Source of the DNA: Streptomyces sp. ICBB 8177
GTDB lineage: Bacteria > Actinomycetota > Actinomycetes > Streptomycetales > Streptomycetaceae
NCBI RefSeq assembly: GCF_003144095.1
Contig: NZ_NSKH01000018.1
Location: 1,774,183 to 1,838,182, forward strand
DNA: 64,000 bases
Direction of reading: 5' to 3'
A program made the translations under genes and the position numbers. The notes beneath the pieces are model-generated. The model was not told the DNA's origin, did no database searches, and was given only the letters and a program-made list of their open reading frames with translations. Positions 19,201-27,508 of this stretch are shown piece by piece (position 1 is the stretch's first letter; every line of letters starts with the position of its first letter).

Positions 19201-21204
19201 GCGGAGGGCCGCACGGCCTCCGTCACGACTCCCTCGGGAGGCACTGACCAGACCACGAACTACCTCTACGACGCGGACGGCAACCTGCTGGTCCAGACGA
19301 CGCCGACCTCGAAGATCCTCTATCTCTTCGGGGGCGCCGAGCAGTTGACGCTCACCACAGCGTCGGGAGCGGTCAGCGGTCTGCGGTACTACTCCGGGCC
19401 GGACGGCACGACCGAATGCCGGTCCAGCACCGGCACGTTGACCTACGAGGTCGCGACCACGCAGGGCACGGCCACCACGGAGATCGACGCGTCGACGCTC
19501 GCGGTGACCCGGCGCTACTACGACCCGTACGGCGCCCCGCGCGGCACGCAGCCGTCCAACTGGGCAGACAACAAGGGCTACTTGGGCAAGCCCTCCGACC
19601 CCACGACAGGCCTCGACCTCCTCGGCGCCCGCCAGTACGACCCGAACCAGGGCGGTTTCCTCACCCCCGACCCCATCCTGGAGGCCGGCGACCCGAACCA
19701 GATGGGCGGCTACACGTACGCAGCCGACAACCCGACGACGGGGAGCGACCCGACGGGGTTGATGTACAACCTCGGCGACGGCCCTCCGCCCGGTTACTGC
19801 GACGCCATGTGCCAGGCGGAGAAGAACAACGGATCCATCATCCCGAGCGGTTCCGGCGGAGGCTCCAGCGGCTCCACTTCCAGTTCCCCTCCGCCCTCCT
19901 CGTGCAGTGGCAAGTTCGTCTGCGACGTGTCCAACGCCCAGCACGACACGACGCCGCCGCCGACCCCCATGGAGGCCCTGCAGGCCATCGGGATATCGAT
20001 CGGTCTGACCATGATCGGCGAGGGCTTCGCGGACTGTGAGGTCGTTACCCTCGGCCTTGCAACTCCGGGCTGCTACCTGGGCGCTGCGGGCGCTGTCGAC
20101 GGTCTGGTCGGCATGATGACCGGGTCCGACAGCGGAGGAAGCGCCATCGGTGGTGTTCACGATGAGGGTTCAACACCTGATGAGTCGGCCCCGAGTGGAT
20201 CGGATCCCACGTCCGCTGCCTCGCGGACTGTGGAGAACAGCACTGCCAAGAGCGAGCCGGACGTTGCTGCGGCGAAGCATGAGAACAGCGAGGAACGTGC
20301 TCAGTCCGCATCAACCGGTGAAGCTGAGCCCTCGACACCCGCCAAGGGCACACCCGAGAAGGCCTCGACAGAGGGCGGGTGCAGCTTCGCACCGAGCACG
20401 CCTGTCCTCATGGCCGGGCACAAGACGAAACCGATCGGCGAGATCAAGCCGGGCGACAAGGTCGAGTCGGCGAACGCGAGCACGGGCGCGCACGACGGCT
20501 CTCACACCGTCACCGCGACCTGGGTCAACCATGACCATGACCTCGTCGATGTGAAGGTCGAGACCAGCCCCGGCCACACAGCCGTTCTTCACACGACGAG
20601 CAACCACCCGTTCTGGGACGCCACCACGCACGCCTGGCTCCCGGCAGGAATCTTGAAGCCCGGCCACGAACTGGCGACGGAGAACGGCCAGAAGGCCTAC
20701 GTCGTCAGCGTCCGCGCCACTCCGGGCGCAGCCAACCGCTACAACCTCACCGTCTCGCAGGACCACACGTACTATGTACTGGCCGGGGCCACGCCGGTCC
20801 TCGTGCACAACACTTGCGGTGATCCAGTCTATCGAGGTGATGCACGGCCGCCCAAAGAGGTCAAGGCGGCTGGCGGATTTATGCCTCAGGACCCTTCGAG
20901 TGAGGTCTCGCTTCTCGACTATGCGAGTGATATCCGCAACAAGGCTCGTTACGTCGGCACTTCGAAGAGTCCTGACATAGCTGCGACCTACTTTGGTGGG
21001 CCGGAAGGATATCTGTACGAGATTCGCGGAGCGCCGCACGGCATCGATGTGAACAACGAGCTCGGCCCCCTCAGTCCGTCGCCCCATGAAAAGGAAATCG
21101 CCTTTGATGGCGGGATACCCTGGGAGTACGTGACTAGGGTCTGGAAGAAGGATGAATGGGGTGAGGTGGATATCGACTATGACGAACCCATCTGGGAAAG
21201 GTGA
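13267..21204 (+). CDS. RHS-repeat polymorphic toxin with Hint domain and ADP-ribosyltransferase tip
   Basis: A 2645-residue exported RHS protein. A signal peptide ends near residue 40; a Ser/Thr/Ala-rich stalk follows to about 220. The RHS shell runs to the core-closing motif (LDLLGARQYDPNQGGF, then DPTGL at 2161-2165), with a ricin B-lectin domain inserted at about 1846-1961. A Hint domain follows: C2372 at its start (GGCSFAPSTPVL) and HN at 2514-2515 at its end. The last 130 residues match the R-S-E ADP-ribosyltransferase pattern of pertussis toxin S1: VYRGDARPP with R2523, YVGTSKSP at 2562-2569, and E2608-K-E2610 followed by GGIPWEYV. Hint cleavage after N2515 would release this toxin. The tip is visibly poorer in G+C than the shell. 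The next gene's GTG overlaps its stop. Confidence 0.9.
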   Translation: MTSRLRWFASTRRRIWGRGLTVATAAVGSMALIVPMAGAADVAHYDYKGKVWTAHPDPSTPGVGGHPLTAHGHAPALPKGAKPVNPYRAAAPRWPAAGTATVSLNSPTTASATPKATPDSASADATPGPSGSTSAKTKRTDGATTTAQATPRAKSSSSATPSPALSADASRDASSAPASPVRAGSLPVWVSAVPRASTSRNATAAKADTAAAMGPASVRVQLAGHTQAQAAGVDGILAGFSRADGSGSAGSAQVTLDYSAIARAYGGGWASRLHLVTMPACALTTPDVPKCRVRTPLAASNDFATGKLTATVPLAPATRSATANARATSPAAKSAAVTAVAAVSGTSGSQGSYTATSLNPSGTWSASGTGAFTYSYPVTVPASLGGSAPSVALSYDSQSVDGETSARNSQSSWIGDGWSYSPGFIERSYKSCGQDGISDSGDQCWGGANLTLALDGHSGTLVRDDSANPSDLSKPQVWHIQGDDGTKVEELSGADNGLWNGEYFKVTTTDGVAYYFGIDHAPGQTSDSSTDSAWGEPVYSPDSGDPCYDPAKGKDSECLMGYRFNLDFVVDTHSNTQRYDYAAETNYYDMGGGQVASSGGSGTLTKYVRGGYLKQISYGYQLADAAAGHTPAARVVFNTAQRCQTSSSFTDCSYGNLSDSTATNWPDVPYDLNCDSTDKTSGSGTGTCLVGAPTFWSTYRLDSITTQVNVGGTLTNVDSYQLKQVYSDAGGVTDPVTGKSVDPKDAGELQSVMWLNSIQHTGEDRTAGATSAITLPPVTFTGIESDNRVDGLTPAAPPLYRPRISAITTETGESIGVTYAPPDCSRVNNTMPSSPDSDTMSCFNAYWTTPGGADPISDWFNKTRVQQVTVTDDSGAGSPTQETDYSYSGAAWHRDDSPLTPDKYRTWDQFRGYRTVTVTTGSGTQPITKNVTTYLQGMDGDLTSDGTARSVTVTDSVGDKVTDSDQLAGTALESDTYTSASGSVDSKSVSGPWTFTTTATQSQGSLPDLTSHMLKSEQTRGYSLLSNGQWRETETDTSYNADAQPITVDSKGDVSVPSQEKCGTVSYATPPSGNPMMLSYPDEALVVAGPCGTAPGTSTTIADKRLFYDGDGTVTNPGTLGHLGTTGNLTAVQMVSGYSGSTPAYRTTSATAYDTYGRATQSLDADGEKTTTAFTPATGQLPATTTSTNPRGWVTTSQLDPLRELPVEETDANKRDTVIQYDALGRRTAVWLPGRDATSQSADTTFSYAINGTSGPSTVTTETLREDESYAPTIDIYDGMLQLRQVQTKTADNSAGRLITDTFYDTHGWAWKSNAAYYEPTSDPSTTMWVAKDNQIPSQTLTLYDGQGRPIHSQMWSKAQEQWQSTTAYPGADRTDSTPPAGGTATSTFTNALGQTTATWSYDDSPTPTGNAKDAVATTYTYTPAGQISTMSDNAGNQWSYHYDLLGEETQQSDPDTGTTTFDKYDDTGDLLQTTDPRGQVLSYAYDDLGRKTAEYSGNWSATPDASKELASWSYDSLADGYPTSSTRYVGGASGDAYTEAVTGYNTAYQPTGSSVTIPADAGFPGNGTGSTSNTYSTTTEYSPNVGLLAQTDYGKDGGLPQESVGYSYDLQGLVVGFGGNTAYLDNVNYTPYGQAIDATWGLYGEQLNTTASYDPATGRLATSSVNLQPSAGKTALDNTTYGYDQAGDLTTVSDSQNGGAATDTQCFTYDDLQRLTTAWTDTAGTTTPTAGSVASCKTTTPSASTIGGPAPYWQSYSYDLLGDRTQEVMHDTSGNTANDVTQSISYPGSGATAAPTPNAASQVTTTGPDGTSTLTPSYDTAGDTFKRTVTTSGPFVAGPTRSGTKLCLDDSSSGTTNGNKIDVWTCNGSAAQKLTVGTDGTVQVLGKCLDVTKSGTANGTPVDLWTCNGSGAQQWKAAANGTLVNPESGKCLDDPSSSTTNGTQLEINTCAASTEQRWTNADANLPVTGSAQSFTYDAEGRTASVTTPSGGTDQTTNYLYDADGNLLVQTTPTSKILYLFGGAEQLTLTTASGAVSGLRYYSGPDGTTECRSSTGTLTYEVATTQGTATTEIDASTLAVTRRYYDPYGAPRGTQPSNWADNKGYLGKPSDPTTGLDLLGARQYDPNQGGFLTPDPILEAGDPNQMGGYTYAADNPTTGSDPTGLMYNLGDGPPPGYCDAMCQAEKNNGSIIPSGSGGGSSGSTSSSPPPSSCSGKFVCDVSNAQHDTTPPPTPMEALQAIGISIGLTMIGEGFADCEVVTLGLATPGCYLGAAGAVDGLVGMMTGSDSGGSAIGGVHDEGSTPDESAPSGSDPTSAASRTVENSTAKSEPDVAAAKHENSEERAQSASTGEAEPSTPAKGTPEKASTEGGCSFAPSTPVLMAGHKTKPIGEIKPGDKVESANASTGAHDGSHTVTATWVNHDHDLVDVKVETSPGHTAVLHTTSNHPFWDATTHAWLPAGILKPGHELATENGQKAYVVSVRATPGAANRYNLTVSQDHTYYVLAGATPVLVHNTCGDPVYRGDARPPKEVKAAGGFMPQDPSSEVSLLDYASDIRNKARYVGTSKSPDIAATYFGGPEGYLYEIRGAPHGIDVNNELGPLSPSPHEKEIAFDGGIPWEYVTRVWKKDEWGEVDIDYDEPIWER
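20371..20817 (+). other. Hint (intein-like) self-cleavage domain of the RHS toxin
   Basis: Residues 2369-2517 of the RHS protein. The splice-type nucleophile C2372 follows two glycines, a TSNHPFWD block supplies the conserved histidine, and the domain ends in VLVHNTC with His2514-Asn2515. Pretoxin Hint domains cleave at the Asn and free the C-terminal toxin. No homing endonuclease is present. Confidence 0.85.
20818..21201 (+). other. ADP-ribosyltransferase toxin domain (pertussis-S1-like)
   Basis: Residues 2518-2645. The NAD-binding Arg (R2523 in YRGDARPP), the STS-type element (GTS at 2564-2566, with the first Ser changed to Gly) and the E-x-E pair (2608, 2610) are in the right order and spacing. 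The sequence IAFDGGIPWEYV after the E-x-E resembles the segment after E129 of pertussis S1. The target residue and host protein cannot be deduced. Confidence 0.82.
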
Positions 21205-21692
21205 TCTCCTCCCCGTCGGCCCCGCGCCGGCAGATACGGGCTCAGCTGTGCAGTATGGAGGTAGAGTTGGTGGGCGTGTTTGAGCGGGAGCAGTGCGGGC
21301 TGGTTTATGCCGCGGACATCACGATCGGTGACGTAGAGGCGATCGACTCATTCCTGATTGCACGAACCGCACGGTCTGCCGGTGCGGAGCGCGGCAGTAA
21401 CGAGCGACAGGTGGCTCGTAGTGTAAGGGCGGCGCTGGTTCACGTAGTGGGCACGCTGCAGCACGCGCTCCCCCTATCCGGGGAAACAGCTGACGATGTC
21501 GACGCTCAGAGATATCTGCGCCTGCAAGTGCAAGCAGCATGGAATACGCTGTGGGTCCTGGCATCTCCCTGGCAGTCGCACAGTGCGTATGATCATGAGC
21601 GCTGGCGGCACGTAAAGTACTGGGACGCAGAGCAAGAAGCCGCAGGGGAGGCTCATTTGGTGCGTGCGCTGGACCATAATTCGAATGAGTGA
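21201..21692 (+). CDS. Probable immunity protein for the RHS ADP-ribosyltransferase toxin
   Basis: A 163-residue soluble, mainly helical protein with no motif I recognise. The GTG at 21201 overlaps the toxin stop (GTGA), suggesting translational coupling, with a GGGAAAG site upstream; an internal ATG at 21255 (MEVELVGVFEREQ) is a credible alternative. Position directly after the toxin tip, small size, coupled translation and a low G+C content shared with the tip are what a polymorphic-toxin immunity gene shows. It lacks the acidic motifs of ADP-ribosylhydrolases, so a blocking mode is more likely than enzymatic reversal. Function is inferred from context only. Confidence 0.65.
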   Translation: MISSPSAPRRQIRAQLCSMEVELVGVFEREQCGLVYAADITIGDVEAIDSFLIARTARSAGAERGSNERQVARSVRAALVHVVGTLQHALPLSGETADDVDAQRYLRLQVQAAWNTLWVLASPWQSHSAYDHERWRHVKYWDAEQEAAGEAHLVRALDHNSNE

Positions 21693-21759
21693 AGTTCGCT
21701 GGGGGCTAGCTACCGACACTGAACTCGTGATGCCTTAGGAGCTGACGGGTGGCAGCCCT

Positions 21760-22140
21760 TCACGCGGGGTACTCGGTATTCACAGGGCGGTGGGCTGACC
21801 GCCGAATCCCAGCAGGTTCGCGAGGTGTTACGGCTCCAGGCTCGTGGCGGTCGTGAAGCGTGGGTCGTCTTTGAGGACGAAGCTGGCTTCTCCCTTTGCC
21901 GCCGCATGCGACGACCTGGTGGCGTCGCGGCCGCATTCCAGCGGTGCAGATCCGCGGGCCGCTCCCGCAAACACATGTCCAACGCCGCCCCAGTTCGCCG
22001 CCACCCGGGACTGGCTTACCATCTACTACCGCCGTCCTACCCACCCGACCTCGACCCCGGCGAAGGGGCCTGACCCCGCTGCCAGCTGCTACTCCAGCGT
22101 CGCCTCAACCGCCCTGGGAGCATCTGATGGAGTCGATCTC
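21760..22140 (+). pseudogene. Decayed IS630-type transposase remnant
   Basis: The frame around 21795-22073 reads AWVVFEDEAGFSL, the first catalytic block of IS630/Tc1-like DDE transposases, and near its end LPPSYPPDLDPGEGA, which matches the usual LPPYAPDLNPVEGVW third block. The residues between are far too few, so the middle of the gene has been deleted, and a stop falls where the W should be, with possible residual LLLQRRLN coding beyond it. No start region or terminal inverted repeats are visible. It lies just past the toxin-immunity pair and may record the recombination that delivered them. Confidence 0.65.
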
Positions 22141-22490
22141 GGGGGCGTGCGGCGCGAGTGGCGTCTCCTACTCGTAGGCGGCTGGGAGGACGCGCACCGC
22201 TGCCGAGGATCGGCCGGGGGCGCTTCTGCAACGGCGGGCCCTTCGGCGCGACCTCGAAGGCCCAGGTCTGGGGATGCTGGGTGCGGAAGCCATGCGGGAC
22301 GCCTGCCCCAGCCACCCACGGTGCGCGACCCGTCTCAAGGGCTCTGCGCGTACATGCCCCGGAGGAGGCGGCAGGCATCTAGGCGGGCTGCCTTCTTCGA
22401 TCCCGTTGACGCCGGGGCGGCGTCAGATCTGCGAACGGTGGCTCGCCACGTCGGGGATCGATGATGCGGGCCCCGGCAGGCGTCCCGCAG
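22141..22490. other. Right edge of the accessory island, no gene recognised
   Basis: About 350 bases between the transposase remnant and acpS. Open frames exist on both strands but none has a convincing start, codon bias or recognisable motif. It is probably eroded mobile-element DNA and the native intergenic spacer. Confidence 0.4.
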
Positions 22491-22859
22491 TCACCCCTCC
22501 GCGATCACCACCGCCGACGCCACGCCGGCGTCGTGGGAGAGGGAGACGTGCCAGGTGCGCACGCCCAGGGCCTCGGCTCGGGCGGCCACCGTGCCGCGGA
22601 CCTCCAGGCGGGGGCGGCCGGAGTCCTCCGCGCACACCTCCGCGTCGGTCCACAGCAGGCCCGGGGGCGCGCCGAGGGCCTTGGCCAACGCCTCCTTCGC
22701 GGCGAAGCGGGCGGCGAGCGAGGCCGCGCCGCGCCGCTCGCCGTCCGGGAGCCGCAGTTCCGCGGGGAGGAAGAGGCGGTCCGCCAGGGCCGGGGTCCGC
22801 CGCAACGCCTCCTCGAAGCGGGCGATTTCGGCCACGTCGATGCCCACTCCGATGATCAT
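22491..22859 (-). CDS. acpS: Holo-[acyl-carrier-protein] synthase
   Basis: A 122-residue phosphopantetheinyl transferase that activates the fatty-acid acyl carrier protein using coenzyme A. It has [14 protein letters not shown] at the N-terminus with the metal-binding Asp at residue 8, [13 protein letters not shown] with the second metal-binding Glu, and [14 protein letters not shown] near the end; length is typical. Its start lies seven bases after the glmS stop, so the two are co-transcribed. The gene that would normally follow on this strand, nnrD/E, now lies 14 kb away beyond the RHS island. Confidence 0.97.
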   Translation of the reverse strand: MIIGVGIDVAEIARFEEALRRTPALADRLFLPAELRLPDGERRGAASLAARFAAKEALAKALGAPPGLLWTDAEVCAEDSGRPRLEVRGTVAARAEALGVRTWHVSLSHDAGVASAVVIAEG

Positions 22860-22866
22860 GCCGCGC

Positions 22867-24714
<1,848 letters not shown>

Positions 24715-24978
24715 GGGGGTCAGCTTAGGCGCACCCGGTGGGTACGGCTGCGTCGCCTGTTCGACGGCCGATGGCTCACGGCCTTGCTGACGGTACGTAG
24801 GGTTAGTGGGCTTTGATGAGCATTGATGGGCCTTTAGAGGGATTTGCGATCGGGCAAGGGGGTGGCCGCCGGACCGGGGGCCACGGGGTGCGGGCCCGGC
24901 GCGGGCATGGCTGGTCCGTCCCGACGTTGCGCGGCCGCCTGCCGCGCGCACCCTGCCGGCTTCCAGGAGGTCTTGGCC

Positions 24979-26022
24979 ATGGCTGGTGTCACGAGAGCGA
25001 GAGGGCGGGCCGGTCTGCTCGCCGCGGCCACGCTGCTGCCGGTGCTGCTCGCCGGCGGCGGGGCGACGGCGTACGGGCTGACGCCCTTCGGCGCGGCCGG
25101 CCCCGGCCACCCCGCCGGGGCCGCGATCGGCTCGCCCAAGCACCGCCCCGACGAGGCCGCCGCTGCCGACGTCGTACCGCTCGACCAGCTGGTCCCCGGC
25201 GAGCCGCTGCCCGCCGCCGCCCGCGACACACCCGACCAGGGCCTGCCCCCCGGCACCCCCGCCCCCGCCGCCGCACGCGCCGTCCCCGCGCCCGGCGCGG
25301 CGCGCGCCGACGACGCCGCGCTCATCGAGTGGATCCCCGCCGACGACGCCGCCGCGGTGCGCGCCGCCGCCCGGCCGTCGCCCGCCCCGCGCCCGGCGCG
25401 CCGCCCGTACTGCTCGGCGCACACCGGCCCGTACCAGACCGAGGTCGAGCGCTTCCTCCACCTGTTCGCGGGCACCGGGCACGCCCGGCAGACCGCCGAC
25501 GGCTGCTGGGCCATCCAGCACTACCAGCGCGCCCACGCCATCCGTCCGGCGATCGGCTTCGCGGGGCCCGTCACCTGGGGCACGATGCTCGACGCCGGGC
25601 TCGCCGCCGAGCTGGCCTCCAAGGCCCCGGCCAACCCCGACGCCGGCCACCGCTGCCCGGTGGGCCGTTACCGCATCGCCTGCGTCGACCAGAACCGGCA
25701 GCTGATGTGGGTGCAGCAGGGCCGCCGCATCGTGTTCGGCCCGGTCCGGGTCCGCACCGGCAAGGCGGGCATGCGCACCCGGGACGGGCTGTACCGGATC
25801 TACTGGCGCCACGAAGCCCACGTCTCGACGATCTACGGCACGCCCATGCCGTACAGCCAGTTCTTCGACGGCGGCGAGGCGTTCCACGGGATCTACGGCA
25901 GCCTGTACGCACCGACCGGCTCCTACGGCTGCGTCAACCTGCGCGTGGCGGACGCCCGCAGGTTGTGGGGCGTGCTGCGCAAGGGCGACCGGGTGTACAT
26001 CTGGGGGCACAAGCCGCACTGA
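24979..26022 (+). CDS. Secreted L,D-transpeptidase (YkuD) with N-terminal wall-binding-like region
   Basis: A 347-residue exported protein. A signal peptide spans residues 1-30 (RGRAGLLAAATLLPVLLAGG), followed by a Pro/Ala-rich linker, a peptidoglycan-binding-like helical segment at about 140-210 (GCWAIQHYQRAHAIRPAIGFAGPVTWG shape) and a C-terminal YkuD domain. The active-site signature is intact: FHGIYG, then SYGCVNL with the nucleophile Cys. Such enzymes make 3-3 peptidoglycan cross-links. ATG 24979 is chosen because a CCAGGAGG site precedes it. The stop codon lies inside the first unit of a 21-bp tandem repeat that continues downstream. Confidence 0.88.
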   Translation: MAGVTRARGRAGLLAAATLLPVLLAGGGATAYGLTPFGAAGPGHPAGAAIGSPKHRPDEAAAADVVPLDQLVPGEPLPAAARDTPDQGLPPGTPAPAAARAVPAPGAARADDAALIEWIPADDAAAVRAAARPSPAPRPARRPYCSAHTGPYQTEVERFLHLFAGTGHARQTADGCWAIQHYQRAHAIRPAIGFAGPVTWGTMLDAGLAAELASKAPANPDAGHRCPVGRYRIACVDQNRQLMWVQQGRRIVFGPVRVRTGKAGMRTRDGLYRIYWRHEAHVSTIYGTPMPYSQFFDGGEAFHGIYGSLYAPTGSYGCVNLRVADARRLWGVLRKGDRVYIWGHKPH

Positions 26023-26128
26023 CGGGGGCACAAGCCGCGCTGACGGGGGCGCAAGCCGTACCAACGGGGGCACAAGCCGCGCTGACGGGGGCGCAAGCCG
26101 TACCAACGGGGGCACAAGCCGCGCTGAA
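26003..26128. repeat. Six 21-bp tandem repeats at the 3' end of the L,D-transpeptidase gene
   Basis: Six head-to-tail 21-base units start at 26003, 26024, 26045, 26066, 26087 and 26108. Units 1, 2, 4 and 6 follow GGGGGCACAAGCCGC-GCTGA and units 3 and 5 follow GGGGGCGCAAGCCGTACCAA, giving a 42-base higher-order period over units 3-6. Unit 1 encodes the last residues GHKPH and the stop of the upstream gene, so the array seems to be an expansion of the gene end. Confidence 0.92.
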
Positions 26129-26218
26129 CGCCCGCGCCCGGCCCGGCCGTGCCCTCGCGCGCCCGGCGTAACCCACGCCACAGCCGATCGCGCGGCCGGG
26201 CCTGAGAGACTGTCCGGG

Positions 26219-27508
26219 ATGGACGCAACGACAGCAGACACCACCGCCGCGCGGCCCGCCACCCCGTCGCGCGCCTGGGCCGAGATCGACCTCGCCGCCC
26301 TGCGCGGCAACGTGCGGGCGCTGCGCGAGCGTGCCGCCGGGGCCGGGCTGATGGCCGTCGTCAAGGCGGACGCCTACGGTCACGGTCTGCTGCCCTGTGC
26401 CCGCGCGGCCCGGCAGGCGGGCGCCGACTGGCTGGGCACCGCGACGCCCGAGGAGGCGCTCGCGCTGCGGGCGGCGGGCGTCGGCGGGCCGGTGCTGTGC
26501 TGGCTGTGGACGCCCGGCGGTCCGTGGCGCGAGGCGATCGAGGCCGACGTGGACGTGTCGGTCAGCGGCCTGTGGGCGCTGCGCGAGGTGACCGAGGCGG
26601 CCCGGGCCGCGGGGCGCCCGGCACGCGTCCAGCTCAAGTCCGACACGGGCCTGGGCCGCAACGGCTGCCAGCCCGCCGACTGGCCGGAACTGACCGCCGC
26701 CGCGCGGGCGGCCGAGACCGAGGGCCTGATCCGGGTCACCGGCCTGTGGTCGCACTTCGCCTGCGCGGACGAGCCGGGCCACCCGTCCATCGCGGACCAA
26801 CTGACCGCGTTCCACGAGGCGTTGGCGACCGCCGAGGCGCTGGGCCTGCGCCCCGAGGTGCGCCACATGGCCAACTCGCCCGCCACCTTGACCCTTCCCG
26901 AGGCGCACTTCGACCTGGTGCGCACCGGTGTCGCGATGTACGGCATCTCGCCGGTCCCGCAGGTCGGCGGCCCGGCCGACTTCGGGCTGCGGCCGGTCAT
27001 GACGCTCGCCGCGCACCTGGCGCACGTCAAGCGGGTCCCCGGCGGCCACGGCGTCAGCTACGGCCACAGTTACGTCACCCCCGGCGAGACCACCCTCGCG
27101 CTGGTCCCGCTCGGGTACGCCGACGGCATCCCCCGGCACGCCTCCGGGGCCGGTCCAGTGCTGGTCGCGGGCAAGCTGCGGACGGTGGCCGGACGGGTCG
27201 CGATGGACCAGTTCGTGGTGGACCTCGGCGGCGACAGCGCCCGGGTCGGCGAGCCGGCGGTGCTGTTCGGCACCGGTGAGCAGGGGGAGCCGACCGCGGA
27301 GGACTGGGCGCGGGCGGCGGGAACCATCGCGTACGAGATCGTCACCCGCATCGGCGCCCGCGTCCCGCGCCTGTACCGCGGCGAGGAGATGGGCGCGGGC
27401 GAGGCGGCCGGCGCGCGCGGGACGGGACGCGGCGACGAGGCGGAGGGCCGGTCGGACGAACCGGCGGCCGGGCCGGCTTACCCGCACCCCGAGCAGGGCA
27501 GGCGATGA
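26219..27508 (+). CDS. alr: Alanine racemase
   Basis: A 429-residue PLP enzyme interconverting L- and D-alanine for peptidoglycan. The PLP-binding Lys is K49 in AVVKADAYGHG; the second-domain catalytic Tyr lies in VSYGHSYVTPGE; LGYADGIPR and GRVAMDQFVVDLG complete the family pattern. The C-terminal 40 residues are a Gly/Ala/Glu-rich extension (GAGEAAGARGTGRGDEAEG) not needed for the fold. The stop overlaps the start of the following hydrolase by four bases (ATGA), so they are coupled. This begins the run alr-hydrolase-tsaE. Confidence 0.96.
   Translation: MDATTADTTAARPATPSRAWAEIDLAALRGNVRALRERAAGAGLMAVVKADAYGHGLLPCARAARQAGADWLGTATPEEALALRAAGVGGPVLCWLWTPGGPWREAIEADVDVSVSGLWALREVTEAARAAGRPARVQLKSDTGLGRNGCQPADWPELTAAARAAETEGLIRVTGLWSHFACADEPGHPSIADQLTAFHEALATAEALGLRPEVRHMANSPATLTLPEAHFDLVRTGVAMYGISPVPQVGGPADFGLRPVMTLAAHLAHVKRVPGGHGVSYGHSYVTPGETTLALVPLGYADGIPRHASGAGPVLVAGKLRTVAGRVAMDQFVVDLGGDSARVGEPAVLFGTGEQGEPTAEDWARAAGTIAYEIVTRIGARVPRLYRGEEMGAGEAAGARGTGRGDEAEGRSDEPAAGPAYPHPEQGRR

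Noticed and set aside
21844..22464. A 206-codon plus-strand frame over the transposase remnant
   Set aside because: It is in a different frame from the recognisable DEAG and PDLDPGEG blocks and shows no motif.
24715..24978. A glmS ribozyme or other riboswitch upstream of glmS
   Set aside because: No ribozyme core or recognisable aptamer was found, and actinobacterial glmS genes are not known to use the ribozyme.
26003..26128. Possible CRISPR array
   Set aside because: The units are contiguous with no spacers, and no cas genes are in the window.
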